From contig CM031858.1 in the NCBI GenBank assembly GCA_018697195.1, positions 125,132,594 to 125,196,593 of the forward strand: a stretch of DNA of 64,000 bases, read 5' to 3'. The position numbers and the translations under genes are program-made. Source of the stretch: Certhia americana. Its lineage: Eukaryota > Chordata > Aves > Passeriformes > Certhiidae. The first letter of the stretch is position 1, and the number at the start of each line of letters is the position of its first letter. Of the stretch, positions 54,701 through 63,422 are shown one piece after another. The notes beneath the pieces are model-generated. The model saw only the letters and a program-made list of their open reading frames with translations. It had not been told where the DNA came from and ran no database searches.

Positions 54701-54816
54701 CTTCCCTGTTCCAGATACAAGAAATTGAAATAACAATTCTCACCCAGTTCTTTCATATAGTCCTCAAAGTTTTCACTAGAAAGGAGCTTCCAGGTGCCCA
54801 CAAACTGGTCGCACAT
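51664..54816 (-). CDS. FABP4: FABP4, adipocyte fatty-acid-binding protein
   Basis: Four coding exons (54,744-54,816; 53,321-53,493; 53,010-53,111; 51,664-51,714) encode 132 residues, 399 nt with stop. Introns of 1,250, 209 and 1,295 bp have GT/AG ends. The FABP signature spans residues 7-24. Portal Phe58, Arg107, Arg127 and Tyr129 (fatty-acid carboxylate site) are present. So are Lys22, Arg31 and Lys32, the basic cluster linked to nuclear import of FABP4, and Cys118/Cys125. Segments such as '[19 protein letters not shown]', '[16 protein letters not shown]' and the end '[10 protein letters not shown]' identify FABP4 and not a paralogue. It shuttles fatty acids in adipocytes and macrophages. 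PMP2 lies downstream on the same strand and is probably a tandem duplicate. The start codon is the first in-frame ATG after the promoter. Confidence 0.95.
53010..53111 (-). CDS. FABP4: FABP4 exon 3
   Basis: Encodes residues 83-116, with Trp98 and Arg107. The acceptor is TTTGGTAG|AAT and the donor GTG|GTAAGT. Confidence 0.95.
53321..53493 (-). CDS. FABP4: FABP4 exon 2
   Basis: Encodes residues 25-82. The acceptor is TTTGCAG|GT and the donor AAG|GTGAGT. It contains Arg31-Lys32, Phe58 and the '[10 protein letters not shown]' segment. Confidence 0.95.
54744..54816 (-). CDS. FABP4: FABP4 exon 1 (coding part)
   Basis: Encodes residues 1-24 and the first base of Gly25. The donor is G|GTGAG, identical to that of PMP2 exon 1. 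Confidence 0.95.
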
Positions 54817-54905
54817 TTTGTCAGGCTAGAAAGATGAGTTCCACAGGTTCAAACAGAAATGCAGGACAGGAGAATATAATGAGCTCCAGGAGAAGAGTAC
54901 TTATC

Positions 54906-54949
54906 TTTAAAAAGGAACCGTGGCCACATGATGATCTGGGATGACCAAT
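54906..54949 (-). promoter_or_regulatory. FABP4: FABP4 core promoter: inverted CCAAT box and TTTAAA box
   Basis: On the coding strand ATTGG (complement of CCAAT at 54,945-54,949) lies 33 bp upstream of TTTTTAAAG (TTTAAA at 54,906-54,911), about 90 bp before the ATG. Order, orientation and spacing match the PMP2 promoter. Confidence 0.55.
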
Positions 54950-56039
54950 GAAGAGGGAGTCCCAGTGCCCAGTGTTTTTCTTCCTCCCCTACCCCTCCTC
55001 TGCCAGTGGGTCACAGTGCTATTATTCATATGCCTTTACTAGCACAAAGATCACTGTCTTGTTCTTATTTAATTATTTTTGTCATTCAAGAACACTCTAC
55101 CTTAAAGGCAAATAATTAGATCAAACTACCTTTCAGAACAAAAAGGGAGGCTTAAGCTCAACCCACAAAAATTAATGTTCTCTTTCCTACTCTTTCATTT
55201 CAGTCCACTATATCAAATGGACACAGCTCAATTCCAAGATTTTAAGATCCAAAATGCTCATTGGGATAATTTAGTTTGCTTTCAGCACCCCTGCAATCAG
55301 AAATTTCCTCTAGGGAAATACAGAGCTACAGGAAGAAGTGGATTTGGAGTACAACGAGGGAATGCTGGGGTTATAGAAGGCTAAGGCAATAAAATTGCTT
55401 CCTTGATTGGGATCTACTTGTCCTTGCACCACCTGAATCAACTTAACAATAGGTCTGTAATATGCTTTTATGTAATGGAGACGGAACATGGGGTTCTGTG
55501 GGAAGAAAAGTAACAATACAGAGAATTTCTCTCCCTTTTACTCCCATGCTTTCAGAAGAGCTATGTCCCAATGACTAGCATTTTGAGCAGTTATGGCATA
55601 AAGCTAAGCTCTAATATTGACCTACTAGAAGTCCCTGGACACTTAATTTCTTTTTGTTTGTGCTGTTCAGGCATTAATTTTTTTGAGGCAAGTTATGCAC
55701 AGGCCTTACAAAATGGGTTCATCTTGACTGATCCTCTAAGCCCTGTCGTACTTCAGTTCACAAAAAAACTATCAAAAAGCAGTCAATCAAGTTCTTAGAC
55801 CTTACTTTGTCTATAATGTGCTATTCCAATGGCCAAAAGCAGCTAGTAAGTGCATAGTCCAGCTCCTGCAATTTGCTTTATGTGGATTTCCAGGAATTAC
55901 TCTGCTGGTTGCTAGGCATCGAAATTGTGGACCACGTTTTTCTACTTGTTGTGTTTGTACGTAACAATGTTATAGAAGAGTTATTTATATGAGATTGCAA
56001 GATCATAGGGGTTTGTAAGGGAAGGGAAGTGAGGAGGTC
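54950..56039. other. FABP4 upstream region
   Basis: AT-rich 5' flank of FABP4 and left part of the spacer to the plus-strand FABP relic. No exon or repeat was recognised. Any FABP4 enhancers would be expected here, but no motif was clear enough to call. Confidence 0.4.
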
Positions 56040-56655
56040 TCCAGTGCATCCTTCCACTCAGGCAAGGTCACCTCTGATCCCATATCACACTGCTTAGAGC
56101 TGTGGCCTTTTGTGGATCAGAAAACTCCCAGGATGGAGCCAGCACAGTTTCCCTGGGAAACACACACTCCTGCCCAGCTGTCCCAAGGGAGAAAGGATCT
56201 CCTTATTTTCTCTCTGAACCTCTTCACTTTCAGCTTTTATTCACAATTTCTCATCCCCCCACCATTCACTGCCTGGTTCCAACTCCTTGGTCACTTTCCC
56301 ACATGTGCTGAGGGCTGCTTGTAAGCTCTCACAAAGCTTGGTCAGGAAGACCAACTTCAGTCTCACAGCCTCTTCTCATGGGGCAAGTGCTCCAGACCCC
56401 TGAGAATCCTGTGGGTCCTCTGCTGAAGTCACCACAAAACTGGATGCAGTACTCTGGATACACCCTAATGACTGCTGAGGGGCAGAATCACTTCCATCAA
56501 CCTGCTGGCTGTACTTCTGAACACACAGCACAGGATGTTTTTGACCTTTCTGCTGCCAGGTCTCAGCTCACTGCCCACCAGGACCCTGAGGGCCTTTTCT
56601 GCAGGGCTTCTCCCTAGGCAGTGTGTCCCCAGCCTGGATTGCTCTGGGAGCTGAG
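56040..56655 (-). mobile_element. old CR1-type LINE copy
   Basis: The plus strand reads as diverged antisense CR1: 'ctggatgcagtactctggat', 'gctgaggggcagaatcactt', 'gacctttctgctgccaggtc' and 'accctgagggccttttctgc'. It lies between the FABP4 promoter and the plus-strand FABP relic. The 5' part (56,040-56,330) is the least certain. Confidence 0.65.
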
Positions 56656-56968
56656 CATGTTTGTACACATATAACTAGTTATCCCTTTGTGCCTTTAAGA
56701 TATCAGTCTATGGGGACTAGAATAGCTAATCTTAGATTTGTCCTATACTTTTAATTTTTTTTTTGCGTATTCACTGATTTTGGCCTAATCTCAAAATAAA
56801 TAAAACTATATTCTAATTATGAAGCAGCTGGTGCCTTTTCTGGTTGTTTTTTTGCAGAGTGTCACATGCTCAAGTGTTCTTTAAAAGGAAATTCTGAGGT
56901 CCCTCAAGTTTGTGTCATTATCTTGAGGTACTTTTACTTCAGATTATTAGCTTGAGAAACTCTGTATT

Positions 56969-57039
56969 GTGTGTGAACAGATGGTAGGAACATGAAAACT
57001 CAAATCCAGCATTTAAATAATGAGAACTGAAAGAACCAA
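56969..57039 (+). pseudogene. FABP relic exon 1
   Basis: Frame from GTG (once ATG): V C E Q M V G T stop K L K S S. Nine of these 14 positions equal FABP4 residues 1-14. The sequence GTAGGAACATGAAAACTCA matches PMP2 exon 1 at 17 of 19 bases. TGAAAGAA near the end corresponds to the codons for Met-Lys-Glu. About 2 nt are lost in the middle, and the donor is mutated from GTGAG to ATGAG at 57,040. Confidence 0.82.
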
Positions 57040-57722
57040 ATGAGGATTGCTGCAGTGGCCCAAATAGAAAGGCTGTGATGTGGATGAAATCAGGTCCTGG
57101 TCGTACTTTCTTGCCTTTTGGGAACTATTCTGTGTGCAGCTTACTACAACTAGCATTCATGTGTTTGGAGGAGAAATAGGGCTTTTATATTCAAAGCTAC
57201 AATCTGGGAGAGGAAATTAGCCTTCCTTTGGTGTTAACAGTTGTCTGCAATGCTTGTGATATTGGAAGAGCTTTTGGGGAGAGTAGAAGCATCTTTCCAT
57301 GTACATCAATTTGGAGCAGACAAGCACACCCTCCCCAGGCAGTCAATTACTTGCACTTACTTCAAGTGAATCTGAGCTATTTGTAGATATCTTGTGAATG
57401 TGGTGACGCAAAAATGCAAGGAGAAAGCCAGCTTGTGGGTTGACTTGCATGTTTACTTCAACAAGCAGCTATCTGTGAGCACACTTATGGTCCTCTCTTG
57501 GAAAGTATCCTACCAATGGTATCCTTTCCCTCAAGAGAGACTTCCAGTAACAAGGGATAACAAGAGACTTATGGCACTGATGTCATCTAATACAAATCAT
57601 GCCTCTCACTGGGGCAAGTGCTTGTAGTCTTCTGATAAAGACTAGAGTTTTTAATGGACATGAAAAAATCAGTAGGGCTTCTGAGCCTGGAAGTTTAAGC
57701 AAGAGATTCGTTTCACTTGCAG

Positions 57723-57891
57723 AAGTGTCTTGACAGCAAGAGCTGGGAAATCTGGCTGAACAGCCCTGTGGTTATTGACACTGATGTGATCTCATACCAC
57801 CAAAAACAAGGTCATCCTCAGAAGTGTAGAAACCTCCTTCAAAATAAGCATAAATTTTGAAGAAACCACAGCAGGTAAGAGGTAAACCAAG
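57723..57891 (+). pseudogene. FABP relic exon 2
   Basis: Follows TTTCACTTGCAG. The frame changes within the exon. 'LGNLAEQP' matches the RKLGNLAKP region, then GATGTGAT matches the codons for D-V-I. A last block of 29 codons contains SFK, FEETTA, R and TK, with 12 residues identical to FABP4 54-82. Stops are present and the final donor reads AAAAGG. Confidence 0.85.
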
Positions 57892-58063
57892 AAAAGGAAG
57901 CTGGTGAGGGTCCAGTACAGGAAATGCTGACAAAGAAAATTCATCTCTTAATCCTGATATGAACTGATGCAGCTCAAGTCTGCAAATAACAATGATACAC
58001 TGTCTGCAATGTGGTCTTGGGGTGCTGTGACATTTGAGGATAGTCCCTTTTTCAGGGTATGCA

Positions 58064-58153
58064 GAAGTAATCACAGAATTCTGTGGTTCTATGAAGTGTA
58101 ACAGCAAAGCAGCAGCTGTGCAGGAGAAATCAGTAGATGGGAAGGTAGCAATT
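58064..58153 (+). pseudogene. FABP relic exon 3
   Basis: One open frame of 30 codons. Allowing a 12-nt deletion (the VQVQ codons), 11 of the 30 residues equal PMP2 exon 3, including V-T, G-S, K-x-N-x-K and V-D-G-K. The donor is lost (ATGGGT). Confidence 0.82.
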
Positions 58154-58269
58154 ATGGGTTAAATCTTACTCTGTGACTCAGAACAAAGGTAGAGATCTAC
58201 TTGAGATAAACTGCTTTTCACAAAAATAATCACAATAGTAACCTCCCTTTGGCTCTTTCGGGCTTGCAG

Positions 58270-58311
58270 AAGCAATGAGGCTCTCCCACTAGAGTATGTG
58301 AAAAAGAGGAT
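58270..58311 (+). pseudogene. FABP relic exon 4
   Basis: Follows GGCTCTTTCGGGCTTGCAG, a good acceptor. CACTAGAGTATGTGAAAAA reads T-R-V-C-E-K (TRVYER in PMP2, KRVYEK in FABP4), and a preceding ATG fits the conserved Met120. A frameshift lies between the two blocks, and the stop codon position is no longer a stop. The 3' limit is set from the family length. Confidence 0.7.
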
Positions 58312-58496
58312 GTTTATTTCTGTAGTGAAGATCTGCCACTTAGGAGACCTTTTGACTGAGCATTGTGCTAAACCTTCCCTGGTACTTTATGAAAGCAAGG
58401 AATTGTCAAAGTAAAGACACATTTTTCTCTTGAATGTGAAAACATAAGTTAACAGTTATGACTGCTTAAAAGGAGGGCTCTTTCTCGAGTCCCTCC

Positions 58497-58951
58497 TGAT
58501 GCCTCAGGTTTTAGCTATTATATTTTTTAGACTCTGTGCTGTTTCAGTGAGTAGTTTTAAGTTTCATATTCAGTGCTACTAAGCTCTCTTCATAGTAGAG
58601 ATAGGCATTATTCCATTATTAATAGATAATTCCTTCTCTAGTTTGATACCAAGGACAACTTTCAGGCCCAAGTATGAAAACAACGATGAAGTGAGAAGAA
58701 AAAACAAAGAGGATGGAGCTTCAAAACCTGAAGCTATGGTTGTACAATTGATTCTAATATGCTAATATTAGAACCAGAATGTATAAAAATGTGACCTGGG
58801 TGTCCATTTTGTGACCACTTTGGGGGCATCTTGGGTGTGGTCTGTCTGGACTCTTGTGGCCTAAGAGTACCCATTGAGACCTTTCAATAAATACCTACTT
58901 TAACCTTTGCCCTGTCCAGTCTCTGTTCCAGGTCAGCCCCAGAAGGCATCA
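58497..58951 (+). mobile_element. solo LTR, 455 bp
   Basis: Starts TGATGCCT and ends AGGCATCA, a perfect 8-bp inverted pair of the TG...CA kind, flanked by direct CTCC repeats (58,493-58,496 and 58,952-58,955). Inside lie a TATAAAAA box (58,782-58,789) and an AATAAA (58,886-58,891) about 100 bp later, the usual U3-R order on the plus strand. The text after AATAAA ('tacctactttaacctttgcc', 'tgtccagtctctgttcc') resembles avian ERV U5. There is no internal proviral sequence, so this is a solo LTR left by recombination. A 4-bp duplication suggests a gammaretrovirus-like (class I) element. Confidence 0.8.
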
Positions 58952-58955
58952 CTCC

Positions 58956-61900
58956 TTGCCCCAGAAGGGAACAGAGTAAAACTCTGTTGAGTGCTCTGGC
59001 TGTCAAACTGGTGACTACCAATGAGCAGTAGTGTATTGTGCTCACTCACTTGTCCCCATAGTTCTGCTATTCTTTGGATAAAAAATGGCATGAAAAGACA
59101 TCCATGCTCAATTCCATGGCTAATGATATTGACAATGACTTCCTCTGAACACTTCCTTAAAAGGAACCTGGCCTCTGTGTGGGGTTATTACTGGCACAGG
59201 TGGCAATATTCGTAGTAAGAAGAAATATGTATTCTTGGCAAAGCTACAAAAAGGGAGCTTTTTTCTTCTGCAAGGGGGGAAACTGTGGCTTTGATGCAAG
59301 TTTCTTGTTCAGACACAATAACTCCTATGGAGAAGATGGACTATAACAGGCCTCATATTAGGAAGGAGGGACCATATCACACTTTCTGGTACTGCTGCAA
59401 TTTAGACAAAGCAAAAACCTTTCTTAATGGTTTCCTGGTTAGGTACCAGATTGGCAATTTGTTCTAAGGCCCCAGAGTAGCTACAGACAGGTGATCTTAT
59501 CCTGGAGCAGACAAGAATAGGTAAAGGAACTCCATCTCTGCTCACAAAGTTGCTACTTTCATTTCTGATAAACATTTGAAACAGGTCAATTGCCTTGGAC
59601 TTCTGCTTAGTCAGGAAAAGGTACAACTAAAGCTTCAGTACTCATAATGTGACACACTGACTACAAAATGCTGGCTTCAGTTCAAATACAGCTTGAAAGT
59701 TCAAGAGGCCAATTGGTTTTCAGTAGACTTTTTCTCACTCCTGGGGGAAGAGGTGAGCAGGAGAAAACAGGTCCTTTTTCCTGTGCTCAGTCCCCAGGAT
59801 CAAGCTGATGCTCCCCCACTTGTGATTGTGGCTTCAGACCACACTCAGAACTGAGGGTACTATTGCAAATGGTCACTTTGTTGAAGGAGTCAGATTTGCC
59901 AGCAACAACAGATCTGCTGTTTCCTGGAGTGGGCATTGGCACCACTCTACCCAGTCACACTGCTGGGCTGTGACATTTGGAGACATCAGGCTGGTGTACC
60001 CCAGCACCTGCTCTTTTACTTTTCATGATTCTGGGTTCTTTTATTTCATCCTGAACTTTAGGCCAACCAGTGAGTCTCCACGCCCTTAAATAGGTTTCCA
60101 ATATCTGAAGGCACGACCGTGAAAATTAAAACACTTAAAAGGTGTTTCTGAAACACGAAGCTAAGTTTGTGGTAAAGCTTTTAGGAGCAGAAATGAAATC
60201 TCATAACTCTGAGGCATAGTAAGATGAAGCCCGAAACAAAACCTGGTGGTTGACTCCATTAACTTGAAATTAAAGTATGCATAGTTATGTTTTCTGAACT
60301 TGCTTTAAAGATGAAGAAAAAATGCAGATATGTCTAGAGAATAGAGCAAACCTCTGGGCCCTTGCCTTCTCCTGATTCTGGCTTTTCTCAGCAGATGGCA
60401 TGGCAATAATATATTCTCTCATACGTCTGTGGCTCATATTCTCAGGATTGCTATTCCTGAGAAGACCTGGAATTATCATACTCTCCTCTAACATGTATAT
60501 CACTCATTCTTGGAGCAAGGCAATCAGCAGTGTGAATTTTATGAATTGCAGGTTATGCAATCAGAAAAGTGAAAAAAAGACAAGTATTTGCATATTTGGT
60601 TTGTTGTTTTATTTCTTTGCAATAAGAAGAAATGCAGGTACACTAACTCTGACAGGCATGCAGGTGATGGGCTTCCAGGAGATAATGTGGACATTTCTAT
60701 AAGAATATTCAAAATATCAGAGGCTCACCTCATATATCCTGTATTCAGCAAATGCCAGAGTGGGATTAGTGATAAATCGAACTTCATGATTTAAGAATGT
60801 TTGTATGAGAGAAGATCTCAATTTGCTGGCTATAATGTAGGCATTGCAGATGCTTCATGTTCCTAACCATCTACAGATTTCCCTCATCTAAAGAACAAGT
60901 TTAAAGTTGTCTAAGGTTCTTCTGATATTCAAATCTGTCCAACTTTTTTGCAGGTATGGTACAAGTCTTGCATTTAACATCAGGGCTTCTCCTCTTGAGA
61001 GTGTATAACAAAAGTTGGCCTTTTTCTGAATCCTGCTTTGTCTTGTCCATGGACTTACCTCAGAGCACATAATTCCTTGCTGTTCTTCCCCTCTACCTTC
61101 CCCCCACCCCACAAATAAAAAGATGCTTTTCTTTTCTTACTTTTTTATCCCTAAACTTCACTCTAAATTTAGATATTGCAGCATAGTTGCAAATGAAGAA
61201 AGCAGTATGTTTCCCAAAGAACTTTTGGATTTCCACTAGCAATTTGAAGACTTGCTAGAAGACTAGACTGGCTAATACTATTCTGAAAATCCCTTTGTAG
61301 GACTTCCCCAGATGCACTTCTGAATAATCCCAGATCATCCATCTGAAACACTCTCTCAAAGCCTTCATCTGAACAATGGAGTAACACTGTTGGTTACATC
61401 TACTTTGGGACTGCACAAGAGGCCTCCATCCCAGCTCTGCCTGCTTTCTACAGTTCATGCAATACCACCCATTTTATTTCCATACAGATCTGCATTTAGA
61501 AACCTTCCACTCTTTTGTTTGTTTCTTGTTAAATATTTTTTATCAAGCTGAAGAAAAAATCTTCGAATAGGGATGAGAGTAGTGCATGTTGGTAACATGT
61601 AATATCTTGTATATTTAAGCTATTCCTATCAGTGGTTGTCCTCCTCTCAACAGCTGCCCTCTTGTGAAGCAAGAGCACTCCCACAATTTCACTTGTTTCT
61701 AACCCAGCAAAGAAAGAACAAAGTGTAAAAGCAGTATTTAAACAAGACTAAAAAGACCCTGTACAAAACATTTAAGCTCTGCTGAACCTGCACTCTGAGA
61801 AAAATATACGTGGGATTGGCAGCCCTGTTTATGCATGTCTGCCTTCTGCGTGCTGCAGTTTCTGGCATCCTATGCTTTCAATCTGACAGCTTGCTCTGAA

Positions 61901-63356
61901 ACTTTCAGTGAACTCCTCCTTGCATTTTCCAGAAAGATATTATTACAGATGTATTTGGATCACATACAAAGACCTAGTGCTCTATGTAAGGAAAGTAAAA
62001 AAATCCAAATATGAAATGCCCTTCAGAGCTGAGGCTTTCTGGAGAACAGCCTTCTCCCTGCAGCGTGGTGAGGAGCGGGTGGGTGTGAAGGCTGGCAGCT
62101 CTCCGACTCTCTACAGCAGCTCTCTAATCCTCTGCAGCTGACTGCTGCCCCCGGGCGCTGCCAGCTGAGGGAGGGAGAAGGAGCCAGAAGCTCCTGCCCA
62201 GCCACTGACCTTGCCTGGGCAAGTGGGCTCTTGCAGTTGCCTTCATTGCAGCCTCACTGCTGGATTTCACTGTCACCGCCAATCTCATTTCAGCTCACCT
62301 TGTACCAGGAATAATAGACAGGCAAACAAAAGGATCTCTGAGGAAAGAAGTGCTAAGGTTTTCTAAAGCAATCCATCACACCTGCCCTTCCTGCTCTGGA
62401 CAGCTCTCTTGCCAGGAGCTAGTCAATGTTGTTTATGTCTGACTTGTGAAAACTCACATCACATCTCAAATAAGGGAGTGTCTGTAAAATGCATTGCTTA
62501 ATGTAGGGCAGTAATGCAGGCCCTTGTTGTGGAGGGACTGGAAGCACAGGACAGCTTGCACAAGGAGGATGGAGTTTGCTACCATATGTCCTGCACCCCT
62601 CCCAACACCATCTTCAGCAGATGTGGGAAAGGAATGTCCCTACAGCTCTTTTGCCCAAATACCTAACTACATCCAAGCCTTATTTTTGACACACAGAGTC
62701 ACTAAATTTTCTACCCTGAAGTCCAAAAGTTACTTTAAAGTGCTCTCTTCTTTCTGCTTTTTCCCCTCTGGAGGATTCCATCATAGCTTGCAGACATGAC
62801 AAATGTCTCTATTGGAGATGCATTACATGAGGCTAAATCAATGCTTTTTTAAACAGATACTGTTTCTTCCTCACCCCTGAAGGTTTCTCATTCTCTGATA
62901 TCATTTTAGTCTTGCTGACAAATTATTTAAGCTGAACATAACTTAATTGCTTTTATAGTCTGATATGGCTTTAGGTTGTACATATCTCTGTTCTAACACT
63001 ATTTTCTGCACTAGCTTTGTTAATGTAGCTTCTGGTAAGACAATACTAACTTGCTGAAATTGTATTGAAGTGTTTGAGAATCTCTTCTGTCATTTTTAAT
63101 TTAGTGCCTGGCTTATTGCTCCTTGAAACTGCTCACCCCAAGTAAGGCATGACTGTGCCTATTCACTGGCACAGTCTCCAAGGCTTTCATGAAAAATATC
63201 CCTGCCCAAGAAAGTTGATACACTGGATGTGTTAGTAGGTGGTGGGGTATGCAGGCTTGAATTCCCGTGGCCTGAAGTGGCTGCTGAAGCTACATCTTCT
63301 GATACTCAAAGTGGGAGACAGGGAAGTTTTGTTCAGCTGTGTTGGTTACTTATAGT
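58956..63356. other. gene-free right arm
   Basis: About 4.4 kb without a recognised exon. A slightly GC-richer patch at 62,040-62,290 has a few CG dinucleotides but is not a clear CpG island. In mammals IMPA1 follows the cluster on this side; nothing of it was recognised within the window. Confidence 0.45.
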
Positions 63357-63402
63357 TGTTATATAGTTCTTCCTCTGCCTATAGAGGAAGAACTATATAA
63401 CA
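63357..63402. repeat. perfect palindrome, 20-bp arms with 6-nt loop
   Basis: TGTTATATAGTTCTTCCTCT (63,357-63,376) is exactly complementary in reverse to 63,383-63,402, with GCCTAT between. As RNA it would fold into an uninterrupted 20-bp stem. It lies 20 bp from the CR1 copy that begins at 63,423. No transposon ends or target duplication were seen. Confidence 0.9.
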
Positions 63403-63422
63403 GTGAACTGACTCCTTCAGCT

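Larger units (their letters stand above)
56969..58311 (+). pseudogene. decayed four-exon FABP gene (FABP4/8/9/12-like), opposite strand to FABP4
   Basis: Relics of all four FABP exons lie in order on the plus strand: exon 1 56,969-57,039, exon 2 57,723-57,891, exon 3 58,064-58,153, exon 4 58,270-58,311. Their lengths are 71, 169, 90 and about 42 nt, against 73, 173, 102 and 51 in the intact genes. Exons 2-4 each follow an AG acceptor. Matches include 'VCEQMVGT*KLKSS' ([14 protein letters not shown] in FABP4), 'LGNLAE', 'SFK...FEETTA' and 'KSVDGK'. The start is GTG, Trp9 is TGA, and stops and frameshifts follow. All three donors are gone (ATGAG, AAAAG, ATGGG in place of GT). Introns are 683, 172 and 116 bp; intron 2 is short in all three genes. 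An exon-1 start of the MCxQ type excludes FABP5. The paralogue cannot be named, with a lost FABP9/FABP12-like gene or an inverted old duplicate as the options. Its presumed start lies 2.15 kb head to head from the FABP4 start. Confidence 0.85.

Noticed and set aside
57490..57545. TGGAAA-containing candidate for exon 1 of the FABP relic
   Set aside because: Beyond the TGGAAA the bases do not match FABP exon 1, whereas 56,969-57,039 matches in frame from the start codon to the donor.
57772..58107. 111-codon minus-strand open frame
   Set aside because: Antisense to exon 2 of the plus-strand FABP relic; no protein-like match of its own.
59005..59040. Sequence loosely resembling FABP exon 4
   Set aside because: It lies beyond the solo LTR and the match is weak; 58,270-58,311 has a good acceptor and the T-R-V-x-E-K codons at the expected distance.
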